Source of the DNA: Mahella australiensis 50-1 BON
GTDB lineage: Bacteria; Bacillota; Clostridia; Mahellales; Mahellaceae
Reading direction: 5' to 3'
NCBI RefSeq assembly: GCF_000213255.1
Contig: NC_015520.1
Coordinates: forward strand, 2,893,501 to 2,957,500
Length of the DNA: 64,000 nt
The position numbers and the translations under genes were made by a program. This document shows positions 27,088 to 36,100 of this stretch, one piece after another (the first letter of the stretch is position 1; each line of letters opens with the position of its first letter). The notes beneath the pieces were generated by a model. That model searched no databases. It was not told the origin of the DNA and saw only the letters and a list, made by a program, of their open reading frames with translations.

Positions 27088-28674
27088 ATGTCTGGATCAG
27101 GAAAGGAGATAACCATTTTGGGTACGAATTATGAAAAAGCCTTCTACAGGGATTATGAGCAATTATTCCAGAAGAATGAGAAACAGGCTTCGGAGTTGCG
27201 CACTCTCAAATACAACTACAACTTGATATCAAGAAAAAATGAGACATTAGAAAAGCAGAAACAGGAATTAGCTGAGCAAAATTCCGCAAAAGATGTCTTG
27301 ATAATTGACCTGACAAAAGAGGTTGAGCGACTAAAGTCTCTTTTGAATATTGATGGGACGAACAGCGGGCTTTCTACAAGCAGCACGCCGATAAACAAGG
27401 AAAAGGTAATCCCTAACAGCCGTGAAAAGATGGGAAAGAAAATCGGCGGGCAGTTCGGGCATGCCAAAAAGAAATTAGAACGATTCGCAGACTCCGAAGT
27501 CGACACCTATGTGGAACATGTCCCTGAAGAATGTCCGGAATGCCAATGCACGGACCTTGATGATACGGGTGAAGTGATAGAAAAGGACTGCCTTGATTAC
27601 AAAATAGTCGTGGAGAAAATACGGCACAGGTTCCGGGTAAAACGCTGTCATCAATGCGGAAAGGAATTTCATGAGAGGATACCGGATGATCTGAAGGAAG
27701 AAAACCAGTACGGCATTCAGGTTCAAGCAACAGCCTTGACGTTCATGAATCAGGGGAATGTGTCCCTGAACAAGGTTCGAAAAATGATAAATGGATTCAC
27801 AGGAGGCGAGATGCAGCTTTCAGAGGGGTATCTATGCAAACTGCAGTAGAGGGCTTCACAGAATGCCTGGGATTTCTGCGAGGATGTCAGAAAGGAAATA
27901 TTGAAACTGGATATGGTCTACTGGGACGACACAGTAATTATGATCAACACACAAAGAGGCTGCCTAAGGTTCTATGGTACGGAGAAACTCGCCTTATACA
28001 AGGCACACATGCATAAGGACAAGGAAAGCCTGGATGAGGACAATATCCTGAAACTGCTTCCCCCCACCACTACTGTGGTACACGACCACAATAAGGTAAA
28101 CTACAATGAAGATTATTCCTTCCAGAATGCCGAATGCAATGAGCATCTGCTAAGAGATTTAAAGAAAGTCCAGGACGAGCTTGGACACAAATGGGCAGAG
28201 GATCTGGCGAGGCTGCTCGCTGACACCAACAGGCAAAGAGAAGAGCTGATAAACAATGGTGTGTCAAAATTCAGTCCAGAAGCACTTTCAGAGTTCTTCG
28301 ATAAATTCAACAGCATTATGCTTGATGCATATAGGGAAAATGAGGCGGCCAACTCGAAGTATTATGCCCAGGATGAAAAAACACTGATACTGCGAATATT
28401 AGACTTCAAGAATGAATACCTTGCATGGGTGGTGAACTTTGATATCCCCTTCACTAATAATCTCAGTGAGCGTAGTCTACGGGGCGCAAAAACCAAAATG
28501 AAGGTATCCGGGCAGTTTCAAAATGTTAAAGCGGCATCATTCTATGCCAATATTAAAACCTATCTTGAAACGTGTTACAGGAACGGAATCAATGAGTTCT
28601 ATGCACTGCTTCGGCTTTGCAGAGAGGATCTGTTCAAACTGGAAGAAATTCTGAATGATGGGGAACAAGGCTAG
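27088..28674 (+). pseudogene. IS66-family transposase with an in-frame TAG
   Basis: The N-terminal part has a leucine-zipper-like coiled coil (about residues 20-85), a basic linker (KMGKKIGGQFGHAKKK) and a zinc-binding segment (CPECQCTDLD and RCHQCGKEFHER). The DDE part follows, with LDMVYWDDTVIMI, VHDHNKVNY and the C-terminal PFTNNLSERSLRGAKTKMKVSGQF. A TAG at 27847-27849 sits where CAG (Gln) is expected (KLQ then RASQNAWDF), with no shift of frame. An alternative start is TTG at 27118 behind AAGGAG. No IS66 accessory TnpA/TnpB genes are seen. Confidence 0.88.
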
Positions 28675-28930
28675 AAATTAGCCTTATTCCCCAAACCCTT
28701 TTGCATATTCGGGTTCGAAAGAATGCTATAGTTGCTTGCCGGTGAATGTCAGGATGCTCTCGGGCTGAAAGTAAAACCGGACATCCCTGAGGAGGGATAC
28801 CTTTTTCTTATCAGCTCGGGAGCTCCGCTATGCTTTTTGCCTTATACCCGAGCAGACGTCAGGACTGTTTGCGGGTGTTGGGGCCACCGTGTTTTTTCTC
28901 AGTATATGCGGTGACGCGCTTCCGCACGCG

Positions 28931-28979
28931 ACATGCCGCAACCGGACAGCGGGGCAGAAACTGTCCGGTTGCGGCATGT
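28931..28979. repeat. Perfect 19-bp inverted repeat
   Basis: ACATGCCGCAACCGGACAG and its exact complement are separated by 11 bases. It lies between the IS66 remnant and the transposon's right end. It could be a terminator stem (no T-run on either side) or a protein-binding site of the element. Confidence 0.7.
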
Positions 28980-29110
28980 GGGGTATAAGCCCTAATATTT
29001 CGTGAAATTCTCAAAAGGGCTGATTCCGGTTCATCCATCCTTCCTGCGTACGTCCCGGATTTCTAAGGGGCTGTGAATAATAACCCTATTTCCTTATACC
29101 AACTTTAAAG

Positions 29111-29153
29111 TTTTAACAAACTTATTGAAAACTATAGGATACCGGTTGGTAGC
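29111..29153. repeat. 43-bp direct repeat, right copy
   Basis: Identical to 18324-18366. It starts at the base following the transposon's right inverted repeat and ends 22 bases before the DUF362 gene's stop codon. Confidence 0.9.
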
Positions 29154-29175
29154 CCGGCATCCTAAATAAGCCGGT

Positions 29176-30276
29176 TTAATCTACCTCTATTATATTATAC
29201 TGCATGGTACCAAGGCCATGGCGTTCCAAGGCCTTAACCTGTACAAACGGATCTTTTCCATGGACCTTCTCCAACAGATGCTTTGTTCCTTCGGGATCAT
29301 CGGCCAGTTGGCGGCCAGCGGGCAGGGAGTTCGGCAACAGATCGTATTTGTTTATGGCATCCAAACACGCCGTCTCTATTGCGACTATATCATCGGAAGC
29401 CATGATACCTATGTCCGGGACCAGTGGCGGCGTGGATAATCCCCAGCAATCGCAGACATATGTAATATTGGTCAATACGTTTATGAACAATGTCCGGCCT
29501 GGTTCAAATGTATTGAGCACGGTGGCGGTGGTCAGCGCCATACCTTCCTGAAAATCATCGAAAGCGCTCATATTCGCCGTTAGCGCACCGGTAGGACAAG
29601 CGTTTACACAATGCTGGCAATAGGTGCAGTTATCATAATTTATATGATATTTGCCGTCCTCATCGAAGCTATTAGCATTATAGCGGCACGCTTTGATGCA
29701 TTCCCTGTCATGTTCGCATTTCTCTTCATCCCAATTGAAGCCACCCTGCAGCGCATGTATATCGGAGCGGGTCTTGGCCGTTACGCAGCCCATCGCTATA
29801 TTCTTGCAGGCTCCACCGTAAGCACAAGCACCGTGGCCTTTTACATGCGAAAAATCTATAAGCACGTCGGCATCATTGATATGCCCAGCTACCTGCACTT
29901 CTTTTAAGCTTTTGTAATCGACAGGCACACTGTAATAGTACTTATCGAATAGTCCCGTAGCTGCAACCAACGGCGCCCCTATTACCTCTTCGGTATAGCC
30001 GCGGCGTTTAGCTCCAGGCACATCTGCCGGTATATCGGTAACAAAGACGATAGCCCCAGCTCTTTTTAGAGCATCTACCAATAATTGCACAAAGAGTGGA
30101 TGTATTGTAGTATAACCAAGATTTCCTCCAAAGTGCATTTTGACAGCCACGCGTTTGCCGCCTACCATATCGCGCAGCGGCAAACCGGCCAACATGCGCC
30201 TGAATTTAGCCGGCAGTGTGGAATTAGCCTCGAGTTTATCATATCCCATTGAACAGTAATATACATCAGATGCCAT
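29176..30276 (-). CDS. DUF362 domain protein with 4Fe-4S ferredoxin motif
   Basis: A 366-residue cytoplasmic protein. The N-terminal DUF362 part (residues 1-190) has VAVKMHFGGNLGYTTIHP and DFSHVKGHGACAYGGACKN; the ferredoxin-like part has CEHDRECIKAC near residue 190 and the typical cluster CTYCQHCVNACPTGAL near 219. Start ATG has GGAGGG upstream. These proteins occur widely in anaerobes; the reaction is not known to me. It is transcribed in the same direction as the SDR/PIG-L/MFS genes but 100 bases apart. Confidence 0.9.
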   Translation of the reverse strand: MASDVYYCSMGYDKLEANSTLPAKFRRMLAGLPLRDMVGGKRVAVKMHFGGNLGYTTIHPLFVQLLVDALKRAGAIVFVTDIPADVPGAKRRGYTEEVIGAPLVAATGLFDKYYYSVPVDYKSLKEVQVAGHINDADVLIDFSHVKGHGACAYGGACKNIAMGCVTAKTRSDIHALQGGFNWDEEKCEHDRECIKACRYNANSFDEDGKYHINYDNCTYCQHCVNACPTGALTANMSAFDDFQEGMALTTATVLNTFEPGRTLFINVLTNITYVCDCWGLSTPPLVPDIGIMASDDIVAIETACLDAINKYDLLPNSLPAGRQLADDPEGTKHLLEKVHGKDPFVQVKALERHGLGTMQYNIIEVD

Positions 30277-30375
30277 AGTTTTTAATTCGACCCTCCTAAC
30301 GTTTTTTATATATTATCACAAGCACCCGCCTTGTTCAAGCCTACAGCTTTATCCCTTCAATATCTTTGTTTAAAT

Positions 30376-31074
30376 TCATATTGTCATGGGCTCACCCCTA
30401 TAATTAATAAATCCTATATCTCCTACTTCAGTTATGCCAGTAGCAATGCGGTAAATGCCGTCTGCGGATTCCTCAGGTTCGATCTGTGCCGTTGTACGAC
30501 CCATCTCAGTATTCATCCTGCCAGGGTGCACAGCAAATATCCTGTATCGCTTGCCTACCGTAGCCCGTAGGATAAACACCGCTTTATTTGCTGCCGCTTT
30601 TGAAATGGAGTAAGAAGGAAAACTGCTGCCCGAGTTGGATATACTGCCTGCTTCGGATGTGATGAAAATCATCGTTCCCTTACCATCATCGCGCATCAAC
30701 GGTAAAAATTCTTTCATCATTATAACAGTTCCTATGGTATTCACTTCAAGACTCTTTTTCAAATCTTTAACATCAATATTATAAATGAGATCTTCTCTAT
30801 CTTTAGGCAATAGAATGCCCGCATTATTGATTAGAATATCAATGCTTCCAAAGATATCGCATGCAATCCGCGCAGAGGAATTCACCGAGCTTTCGTCAGA
30901 CACATCCATCGGCACTATCACGATCCTACCTTCATTTGCCGATGCAAAGCCCTCGAGTTGTGATTTATCATCGCCTTCGTACACACCTGCAAGCACACGG
31001 TGCCCTCTCTCGACAAACGTCTTAACTAAGCAAAGCCCCAAGCCTTTATTAGTGCCTGTTATAACAACATTCAT
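30376..31074 (-). CDS. Short-chain dehydrogenase/reductase
   Basis: A 232-residue classical SDR. The cofactor motif is TGTNKGLGLCLVKTF near residue 7, NNAGILLP near 87, the catalytic Ser in FITSEAGSISN and the YSISK (Tyr-x-x-x-Lys) motif near 155. VHPGRMNTEMG follows. Behind GGAGG. Substrate cannot be told; it may act with the PIG-L deacetylase and transporter upstream. Confidence 0.92.
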   Translation of the reverse strand: MNVVITGTNKGLGLCLVKTFVERGHRVLAGVYEGDDKSQLEGFASANEGRIVIVPMDVSDESSVNSSARIACDIFGSIDILINNAGILLPKDREDLIYNIDVKDLKKSLEVNTIGTVIMMKEFLPLMRDDGKGTMIFITSEAGSISNSGSSFPSYSISKAAANKAVFILRATVGKRYRIFAVHPGRMNTEMGRTTAQIEPEESADGIYRIATGITEVGDIGFINYRGEPMTI

Positions 31075-31210
31075 ACCATTAATCCTCCAAAATTGTATTT
31101 ATTTCTCAAACTTCCCAAAGTCATAGGCCTTCAAAAGGCTTATGATTAAAACCAATCAATTATGAGTAATATCCATGCTAAAGATGCATTCTGATATAGA
31201 TACAATTCTT

Positions 31211-31963
31211 CTATATATGAATGGCGTCTACAAAGCAATGCATGAACAACCTGCTCATAACCTTAAATCCCTCTCCCACCTCGAAACCTTTACCTTGGGC
31301 TAATTCCCGGCCTTTCATAGTAAAATAATAGCGGTATAATTCCAATATATTTTCGTCAAATTGGCTTTCATGCATTGCCATAGCCGCAAATTTTTTCTCC
31401 ATAGTCGCAGTGGTATCGATAATGGTATTAGGGTTTGCGGTAAAATAGAATGCAATAATCGGTACTTCCCATGGGCTGTTCTGTTTACCGCGTGGATAAT
31501 TGGCATTTCCGCTCATTAAAAAAGCCTGCGCTACCGCATAGCCGGTCTTGCGATGGTCAGCGTGGGCCTCATACGGCAACCATGGATCAGGGCACAGGAT
31601 AGCGTCCGCTTTCATATCGCGAATAACCTCTATTATCCCGGGTACGATTTCCTCTATGCTTTGCGGCATGTTATCCGGAAGCCCGAGGGAATAAAATCCT
31701 TTTACCCCCAAATAGCGTCCGGCGGCCTCTGTTTCCTTAGCGCGAACAGCTTTTATTTCCTCAGGCTCAATATTCGAACCGCCGAGGTCACCGCTGGTTA
31801 TCGTAAGATAGTATACCTCGCTACCTTGCTCCGAAAGTTTCGCGATAGTGGCACCGGCGCCTACTTCATTATCATCCGGATGCGGCTGCACACAAAGGAC
31901 CCTTTTGCTCGCCATCAGATCTGGCGGTGTAAGCATTTGTTTGACTTTGTTCTCGTCCATCAT
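31211..31963 (-). CDS. PIG-L family deacetylase
   Basis: A 250-residue LmbE-like zinc hydrolase that removes N-acyl groups from amino sugars or related glycosides. The zinc/catalytic motif QPHPDDNEVGAGAT lies near residue 26 and DPWLPYEAHADHRKTG near 123 gives the third ligand. Two ATGs are adjacent (31963, 31960), behind AGGAG. The relic end of the upstream MFS transporter frame stops inside this start (ATGA overlap), so the pair was translationally coupled before the transporter acquired its stop. Confidence 0.92.
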   Translation of the reverse strand: MMDENKVKQMLTPPDLMASKRVLCVQPHPDDNEVGAGATIAKLSEQGSEVYYLTITSGDLGGSNIEPEEIKAVRAKETEAAGRYLGVKGFYSLGLPDNMPQSIEEIVPGIIEVIRDMKADAILCPDPWLPYEAHADHRKTGYAVAQAFLMSGNANYPRGKQNSPWEVPIIAFYFTANPNTIIDTTATMEKKFAAMAMHESQFDENILELYRYYFTMKGRELAQGKGFEVGEGFKVMSRLFMHCFVDAIHI

Positions 31964-32046
31964 GACTCCTCCTTTATAGTATTATCCTTAAAACGAACCA
32001 ACCATGAACAAACATATGATAACATCATCAGCGCGAGCGGGAATAC

Positions 32047-33267
32047 TTAAAACATCATTCTATTAGCCAGTGCCGGGTTGGAACCGGGATTTTGACTACT
32101 CTGGAATCCAAACCACACAGCCAGCAGTAAAAATGCGAGGCTTTTAATCAAACCTGAAAATCTGGTGACAAAGCTAATGGTAGATTGATATATACCCTCT
32201 CGGCGAAGGCCACTTTTTTGGGCATCTTCATCGATAATACGCGCTATGACCAGGTCGAGGGTAGCGGTTACGCCGGCAATGCCTATGCCGATGAGCATTC
32301 CGGCGATCATCGCCTGTATAAGAGATTTAACAAATAAAAACGGTATAAACGACAAGCCCAACCACATCAAAGCAGCTCTCCATGCCTTTACCGGACCTAT
32401 CTTACGAGCGGCCAAACTCCATACAGCAACAGCCGGAATGGCGATAATGAATACTGTGCCAGTCATGTAAGTCGCATTGTTATCAGGAAGCTGCAACGTA
32501 TATTTTACAAAGAACGGAATACTGGCCAAAAGCAATCCTGATGTGCCTTGATAGAAAAAATTCGCGAAGCTGAAAGCCCAAAAATTGCTGTTTGCGACAA
32601 CCGCGCCAAACGATTCTTTTAAGCCGGGAACCCTTAACTTACTGAAATTCGGGTCCTCCTTGCAGCCCATTATAGAAAATACCAGAAGTCCCATGCCCAG
32701 CAATGCGAGGATAACGGCAAGTGTGGAATAGCCGATAGCATCTGCAAGCATTGGAGTAAGGGCCACGCCAATTATCAGTCCAACCAGTTGAAGCGCCTGC
32801 CTTATGCCATTTGCACTTGTACGGCTTTTAATATCGCGGAACAGTTCCGGAAACAATGAATGGTAATTGGTCGTCGTTATGGTACTCATGGTTTCAGTCA
32901 ACATAAGAAACACGGTAAAATACACGGCCAATTCCGTGCCATTCTTCAATGATGACGGAGGACTGAAAAACAGTATCATAGCAATCGCAAATAAAGGCGC
33001 GCCAGCCAAAATCCATGGACGGCGTCGTCCCCATTTGGTACGGGTACGGTCGGATAAAAAGCCGAACATAGGGTCGTTGACCGCGTCCCAGATAGCGAAA
33101 ATCGTGGTGCCAAGCGCAATAAGGGACATGGATAATCCGATTTTATCATTGTAAAAGAAAGTACCATATGAACTATACATCATCCCAGGAATGGTAACTC
33201 CAAGCATACCGATGGCATACCTCCATGGAGACGCCAAGCGATCTGCAGTTTCTGTTTTTTCACTCAT
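32047..33267 (-). CDS. GPH-type MFS sugar transporter, truncated by an in-frame stop
   Basis: A 406-residue Na+ or H+ symporter of the glycoside-pentoside-hexuronide family: DAVNDPMFGFLSDRTRTKWG with the RRRPWIL motif near residue 80, and about 11 membrane spans. The ATG at 33267 has GAGGAG upstream. The frame stops at a TAA (32047-32049), but reading on in the same frame gives 28 more codons, VFPLALMMLSYVCSWLVRF onward, a good last membrane helix, ending at a TGA that overlaps the deacetylase ATG. So the last helix has been lost by one nonsense change; activity is uncertain. Confidence 0.85.
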   Translation of the reverse strand: MSEKTETADRLASPWRYAIGMLGVTIPGMMYSSYGTFFYNDKIGLSMSLIALGTTIFAIWDAVNDPMFGFLSDRTRTKWGRRRPWILAGAPLFAIAMILFFSPPSSLKNGTELAVYFTVFLMLTETMSTITTTNYHSLFPELFRDIKSRTSANGIRQALQLVGLIIGVALTPMLADAIGYSTLAVILALLGMGLLVFSIMGCKEDPNFSKLRVPGLKESFGAVVANSNFWAFSFANFFYQGTSGLLLASIPFFVKYTLQLPDNNATYMTGTVFIIAIPAVAVWSLAARKIGPVKAWRAALMWLGLSFIPFLFVKSLIQAMIAGMLIGIGIAGVTATLDLVIARIIDEDAQKSGLRREGIYQSTISFVTRFSGLIKSLAFLLLAVWFGFQSSQNPGSNPALANRMMF

Positions 33268-33391
33268 ATAATGCTGAACTCCTCTCCAATAATTTCTATA
33301 ACTCTCCCTATTGTGACAAAAAGCAAGGCGAGGACACATATGAAATACAATGCAAGTATAGCATTTGTTATAAATATTATCAAGGCTGCGA

Positions 33392-33473
33392 CACTATGGG
33401 AAATAGCGGACAGCTTGTCTAATCCTGTTTGGAGGAATAAAAGCGTTCTGTAAAACCTGTTTGTTATTCTTTA
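33392..33473. repeat. Imperfect direct repeat, left copy
   Basis: About 82 bases resembling 36641-36713 in the same orientation; blocks such as AATAGCGGA, CTTGGAGGA-like TTTGGAGGA, and CTGTTTGTTATTCTTTA are shared with small changes. The right copy merges into the 3' end of a permease gene, so this one may be the debris of a duplicated operon end. Confidence 0.6.
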
Positions 33474-33542
33474 TGAACAAGTTTCATAACAATCAGCTTA
33501 TGCATTGTATTTTTCCCTTATACTTTTCAGCGGTTCATCAGA

Positions 33543-33803
33543 GTAGTTCCCTATGATCCTTCGTGGAAAGCGGAATATGAAGTAGAGACGCAGAAAATAA
33601 GGAATATCCTGAAAGATATCATAGTGGAAATTTATCATATTGGCAGTACAGCGGTAGAAGGGTTGGCTGCAAAAACGATTATTGATATCATGCCTGTGGT
33701 AACAGATATAAATTCCGTCGAGTGTCTTGTTCGGTTTCGCCCTTATTCTTCTACATCTATCGTCACGCTGGACTTGAATTCTACAGTGAATTTGTCCTCG
33801 TAG
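33543..33803 (+). pseudogene. GrpB-family protein fragment
   Basis: The frame reads VVPYDPSWKAEYEVETQKI and IYHIGSTAVEGLAAKTIIDI, the N-terminal signature of the GrpB (UPF0157) nucleotidyltransferase-like family. Similarity ends after about 57 codons and the frame stops at 33801; another frame beyond it (VDGDFLNRS) looks like a different protein's tail. No start codon with a Shine-Dalgarno is visible. The rest of 33268-33540 holds only the MFS promoter region and the repeat. Confidence 0.75.
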
Positions 33804-33922
33804 ACGGTGACTTTTTGAATCGAAGTATTTTCCTTGGAGTGACATAAATTTTTGAAATTAAATATGCCGTTGAATTTTACGAATAATAAGCAAATAATAA
33901 TAGCGGAAAGGAGCTGCTATAT

Positions 33923-34180
33923 ATGCCAAATATTAAACCTATATCGGATTTGCGCAATCACAACAAGGTTTTGCGTGACGTTGCCGTCGGCGAACCAGTT
34001 TTTTTAACGAAGAACGGTAGAGGTCGCTATGTTCTTCTCGATATTTCCGACTATGAAAAAACGCAGGCAACTATCAAGTTGTTTGGCGAGCTTAACAAAG
34101 GCCGTAAATCCGGGGATGAAAATGGATGGCTTTCGCACGAAGAAGTGAAAGCGCATTTCAAAGAAAAAGAAGATGAATAA
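33923..34180 (+). CDS. Phd/YefM-family antitoxin
   Basis: An 85-residue antitoxin. ISDLRNHNKVLRDV, then EPVFLTKNGRGRYVLLDISDYE, is the Phd/YefM N-terminal DNA-binding fold; the C-terminal acidic tail would wrap the toxin. GGAAAGGAG precedes the ATG. It overlaps the toxin reading frame by 8 bases, as in intact modules, but that toxin is broken, leaving the antitoxin alone. Confidence 0.9.
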   Translation: MPNIKPISDLRNHNKVLRDVAVGEPVFLTKNGRGRYVLLDISDYEKTQATIKLFGELNKGRKSGDENGWLSHEEVKAHFKEKEDE

Positions 34181-34464
34181 GCCGCGTTACTCTCCCGAGG
34201 CCTTGAATGACCTCGATGAAATTTGGGAATATATCCATAATGAGCTGCAAAATCCTGCCGCAGCGCGAGAAACTGCGGGATTTTCCGGAAGTCGGCGCTC
34301 TCCTGTCATCAATTACGGGGATTGAAAGTGATTATCGACATCTCATCTGCGGACATTACATAGCATTTTACCATATATACGGCTCAAATGTGTTTATTGA
34401 CCGGATTTTATACGGATGACGTGATTATCTGCGTATTTTGTTTGATGGATTATCAGAGGAATAG
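34173..34464 (+). pseudogene. RelE/ParE-type toxin remnant
   Basis: The ATG overlaps the antitoxin stop. The frame starts YSPEALNDLDEIWEYIHNEL, a ParE/RelE N-terminus, and runs to NPAAARE. A deletion then shifts the frame; the C-terminal half is found in another frame as LRDFPEVGALLSSITGIES and YIAFYHIYGSNVFIDRILYG. A TGA then interrupts before RDYLRILF. At least two lesions, so no active toxin. Confidence 0.85.
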
Positions 34465-34647
34465 TCGTGCTTACCATGCTGCTAAAGGAGGTATAATTAT
34501 TTTTAATATTGCCATACAGGTGGCAACATTTATAAAAATAGAATTGAATTATATGGCAAAGAAATCTTTTAATCGGCAACTACAGGGTAGCATGGACATG
34601 CGTATTAGTAAGATAATGCGCAACGAATAATATTGGGAGATAGTCAA

Positions 34648-35067
34648 ATGAGCGTTTGGAATTTATTATATAAGGGATTAACGGGTACACATGATTACAT
34701 TAAACCAAATCTTCCAGCCACACAAAAACAGATTTTTGATGTTGAAAAATCACTGGGTTATAAATTACCTACTGATTTAAAGGAACTGCTTCTCGAAATG
34801 AACGGGGATAATTGGCTCATTTTTTCTACGGAGCAAATCATGGAAATAAATTTGTCTGTACGAAAACTTGATTGTTATATGCCCCTTGACTGTTTGCTGT
34901 TTTTTGGTGGCAACGGTTGTGGCGATTATTATGGATATCCAATAACGCATCAAGACGGAGTGAGAGATGATAGTGTATTTATATGGGAACATGAATACGA
35001 TAGCCGTATATGGAAAGCAAATAACTTAGAAGATTTGATAAAAAAATACTACAACGACGAAATATAG
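34648..35067 (+). CDS. SMI1/KNR4 (SUKH) family protein
   Basis: A 139-residue protein of the SUKH superfamily, which contains immunity proteins against polymorphic toxins and contact-dependent nucleases. The pattern IFDVEKSLGYKLPTDLKELLLEMNG near residue 30 and LFFGGNGCGDYYGYPI near 85 are typical. ATG at 34648 is preferred to a TTG at 34633 because GGGAG lies 8 bases upstream. No toxin gene is beside it, so it is an orphan immunity-like gene. Confidence 0.88.
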   Translation: MSVWNLLYKGLTGTHDYIKPNLPATQKQIFDVEKSLGYKLPTDLKELLLEMNGDNWLIFSTEQIMEINLSVRKLDCYMPLDCLLFFGGNGCGDYYGYPITHQDGVRDDSVFIWEHEYDSRIWKANNLEDLIKKYYNDEI

Positions 35068-35078
35068 TATATTATCAA

Positions 35079-35341
35079 TCACAGTTTCCATTCGGGGTTT
35101 GGCTCGTCGTGGAGTAGGGAGTAAAGCGGGCAACTTATAACGCACTCCTTCCCGCCATCCAGCTTGTACCGGTACACATGGAGTGGCAGGTTGGCGACGG
35201 CTTCGCTCATTGACCGTCTTGCCGCTGGTTGTGCCACCGAACATGAAGCTGAACTCGCCACCGACACGGTCCGCGGCTTGTCCGGGAATGGAACAGCCCT
35301 GTCAATATACCCAACGGATATCGTTTCCTGAAAATAGGCAT
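35079..35341 (-). pseudogene. HK97-type phage portal protein remnant
   Basis: On the minus strand an ATG at 35341 begins MPIFRKR, and pieces in two frames give FSFMFGGTTSGKTVNE and EAVANLPLHVYRYK, then YSLLHDEPNPEW, the N-terminal third of a portal protein. A deletion of the segment between VNE and EAVANLPL and a frame change break it; the remaining two thirds are absent. The only clear prophage trace in the window. Confidence 0.75.
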
Positions 35342-35424
35342 AAAAAAGCGCCTCTTGCGAGATGCTTTGCGTAAATCATTGCATAAGGTTAAGCCGTTTA
35401 CTGTATATTAAGAAGGATACATAT

Positions 35425-35985
35425 TTAAATATATTGGTAATCTTCTGCGACAAGTCCGTACATTGAATAATCGCAGATACCTTGGTTATTCCAATCTCCC
35501 TGCTTTATAGTTCCCTCATAAATTAATCCACATTTTTTCATGACTTTTCCTGAATTAGGATTTCTCGGGTCATGTCTGGCTTCAATGCGATTTACTTTGA
35601 CTTCTTTAAAAAAGAAACGAACTAAAGCACCGAGTGCTTCCGAAGTTATTCCTTGATGCCACCAATTCCTCCCAATGCAGTAGCCGACATGAACCATATT
35701 AATGCGTTCGTCCATCTTCACGATGCTTATACTTCCAATTGGTTCATTTCCATTTGATTTCAATACGATTGCCCATTGATAGAAGGCGTCATCCTCATAT
35801 TGCGCGACCCATTCCTTTAGTATGGATTCTGATACACTCACATCCTTATGGGAAGGCCACGTTAAATATTTTGTTACTTCAGAGTCACTGGCCCAGTTCT
35901 TAAACATAGCCTCTGCATCGGACAATTCAAACCTGCGTAACTTCAGTCTATTGGTTTCTAACTCTTTTGTGCCTAAATGCTTCAT
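35425..35985 (-). CDS. GNAT acetyltransferase, RimJ/RimL-type
   Basis: A 186-residue N-acetyltransferase. ETNRLKLRRFELSDAEAMFKNW is the usual start, VGYCIGRNWWHQGITSEALGA near residue 105 is the acetyl-CoA-binding beta-bulge/helix, and RHDPRNPNSGKVMKKCGL near 145 the C-terminal part. ATG at 35985 has AAAGG 8 bases upstream (a GTG at 35994 is an alternative). It appears intact in a region of broken genes. Substrate unknown. Confidence 0.9.
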   Translation of the reverse strand: MKHLGTKELETNRLKLRRFELSDAEAMFKNWASDSEVTKYLTWPSHKDVSVSESILKEWVAQYEDDAFYQWAIVLKSNGNEPIGSISIVKMDERINMVHVGYCIGRNWWHQGITSEALGALVRFFFKEVKVNRIEARHDPRNPNSGKVMKKCGLIYEGTIKQGDWNNQGICDYSMYGLVAEDYQYI

Positions 35986-36100
35986 TCTACACACCTTTCT
36001 ATATTATTGCCGTTTAAGGAAATTATATATATCATAGACATTATAGCATTATTTAGCGACAAATTGTAGTACCGACAATCCTCGGCGAGTGCTTCAACCG

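Larger units (their letters stand above)
26032..29110. mobile_element. TIR-bounded 3.1-kb transposon carrying DUF4338 and IS66-type genes (dead)
   Basis: The outer ends are inverted repeats: CTTTAAAGTTGCTATAA at 26032-26048 and its complement with one change at 29094-29110. A second inner pair, TTACTATTCACAGCCC and TTATTATTCACAGCCC, lies inside with a 5-bp difference in spacing. Inside are two rightward genes, each broken by one nonsense codon. The flanking 8 bases differ on the two sides, so no target duplication is visible; the right end abuts the second 43-bp direct repeat exactly. About 400 bases between the IS66 stop and the right end hold no gene I can recognise. Confidence 0.75.

Noticed and set aside
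18324..29153. Integrative conjugative element or prophage between the 43-bp repeats
   Set aside because: No integrase, relaxase, replication or phage genes lie between the repeats.
33498..33845. Minus-strand open frame of 115 codons
   Set aside because: It runs antisense to a clear GrpB-family signature on the plus strand and has no family resemblance.
34388..34630. Possible 80-residue gene between the toxin relic and the SUKH gene
   Set aside because: It begins inside the toxin relic and joins unrelated sequence; no convincing start or family.
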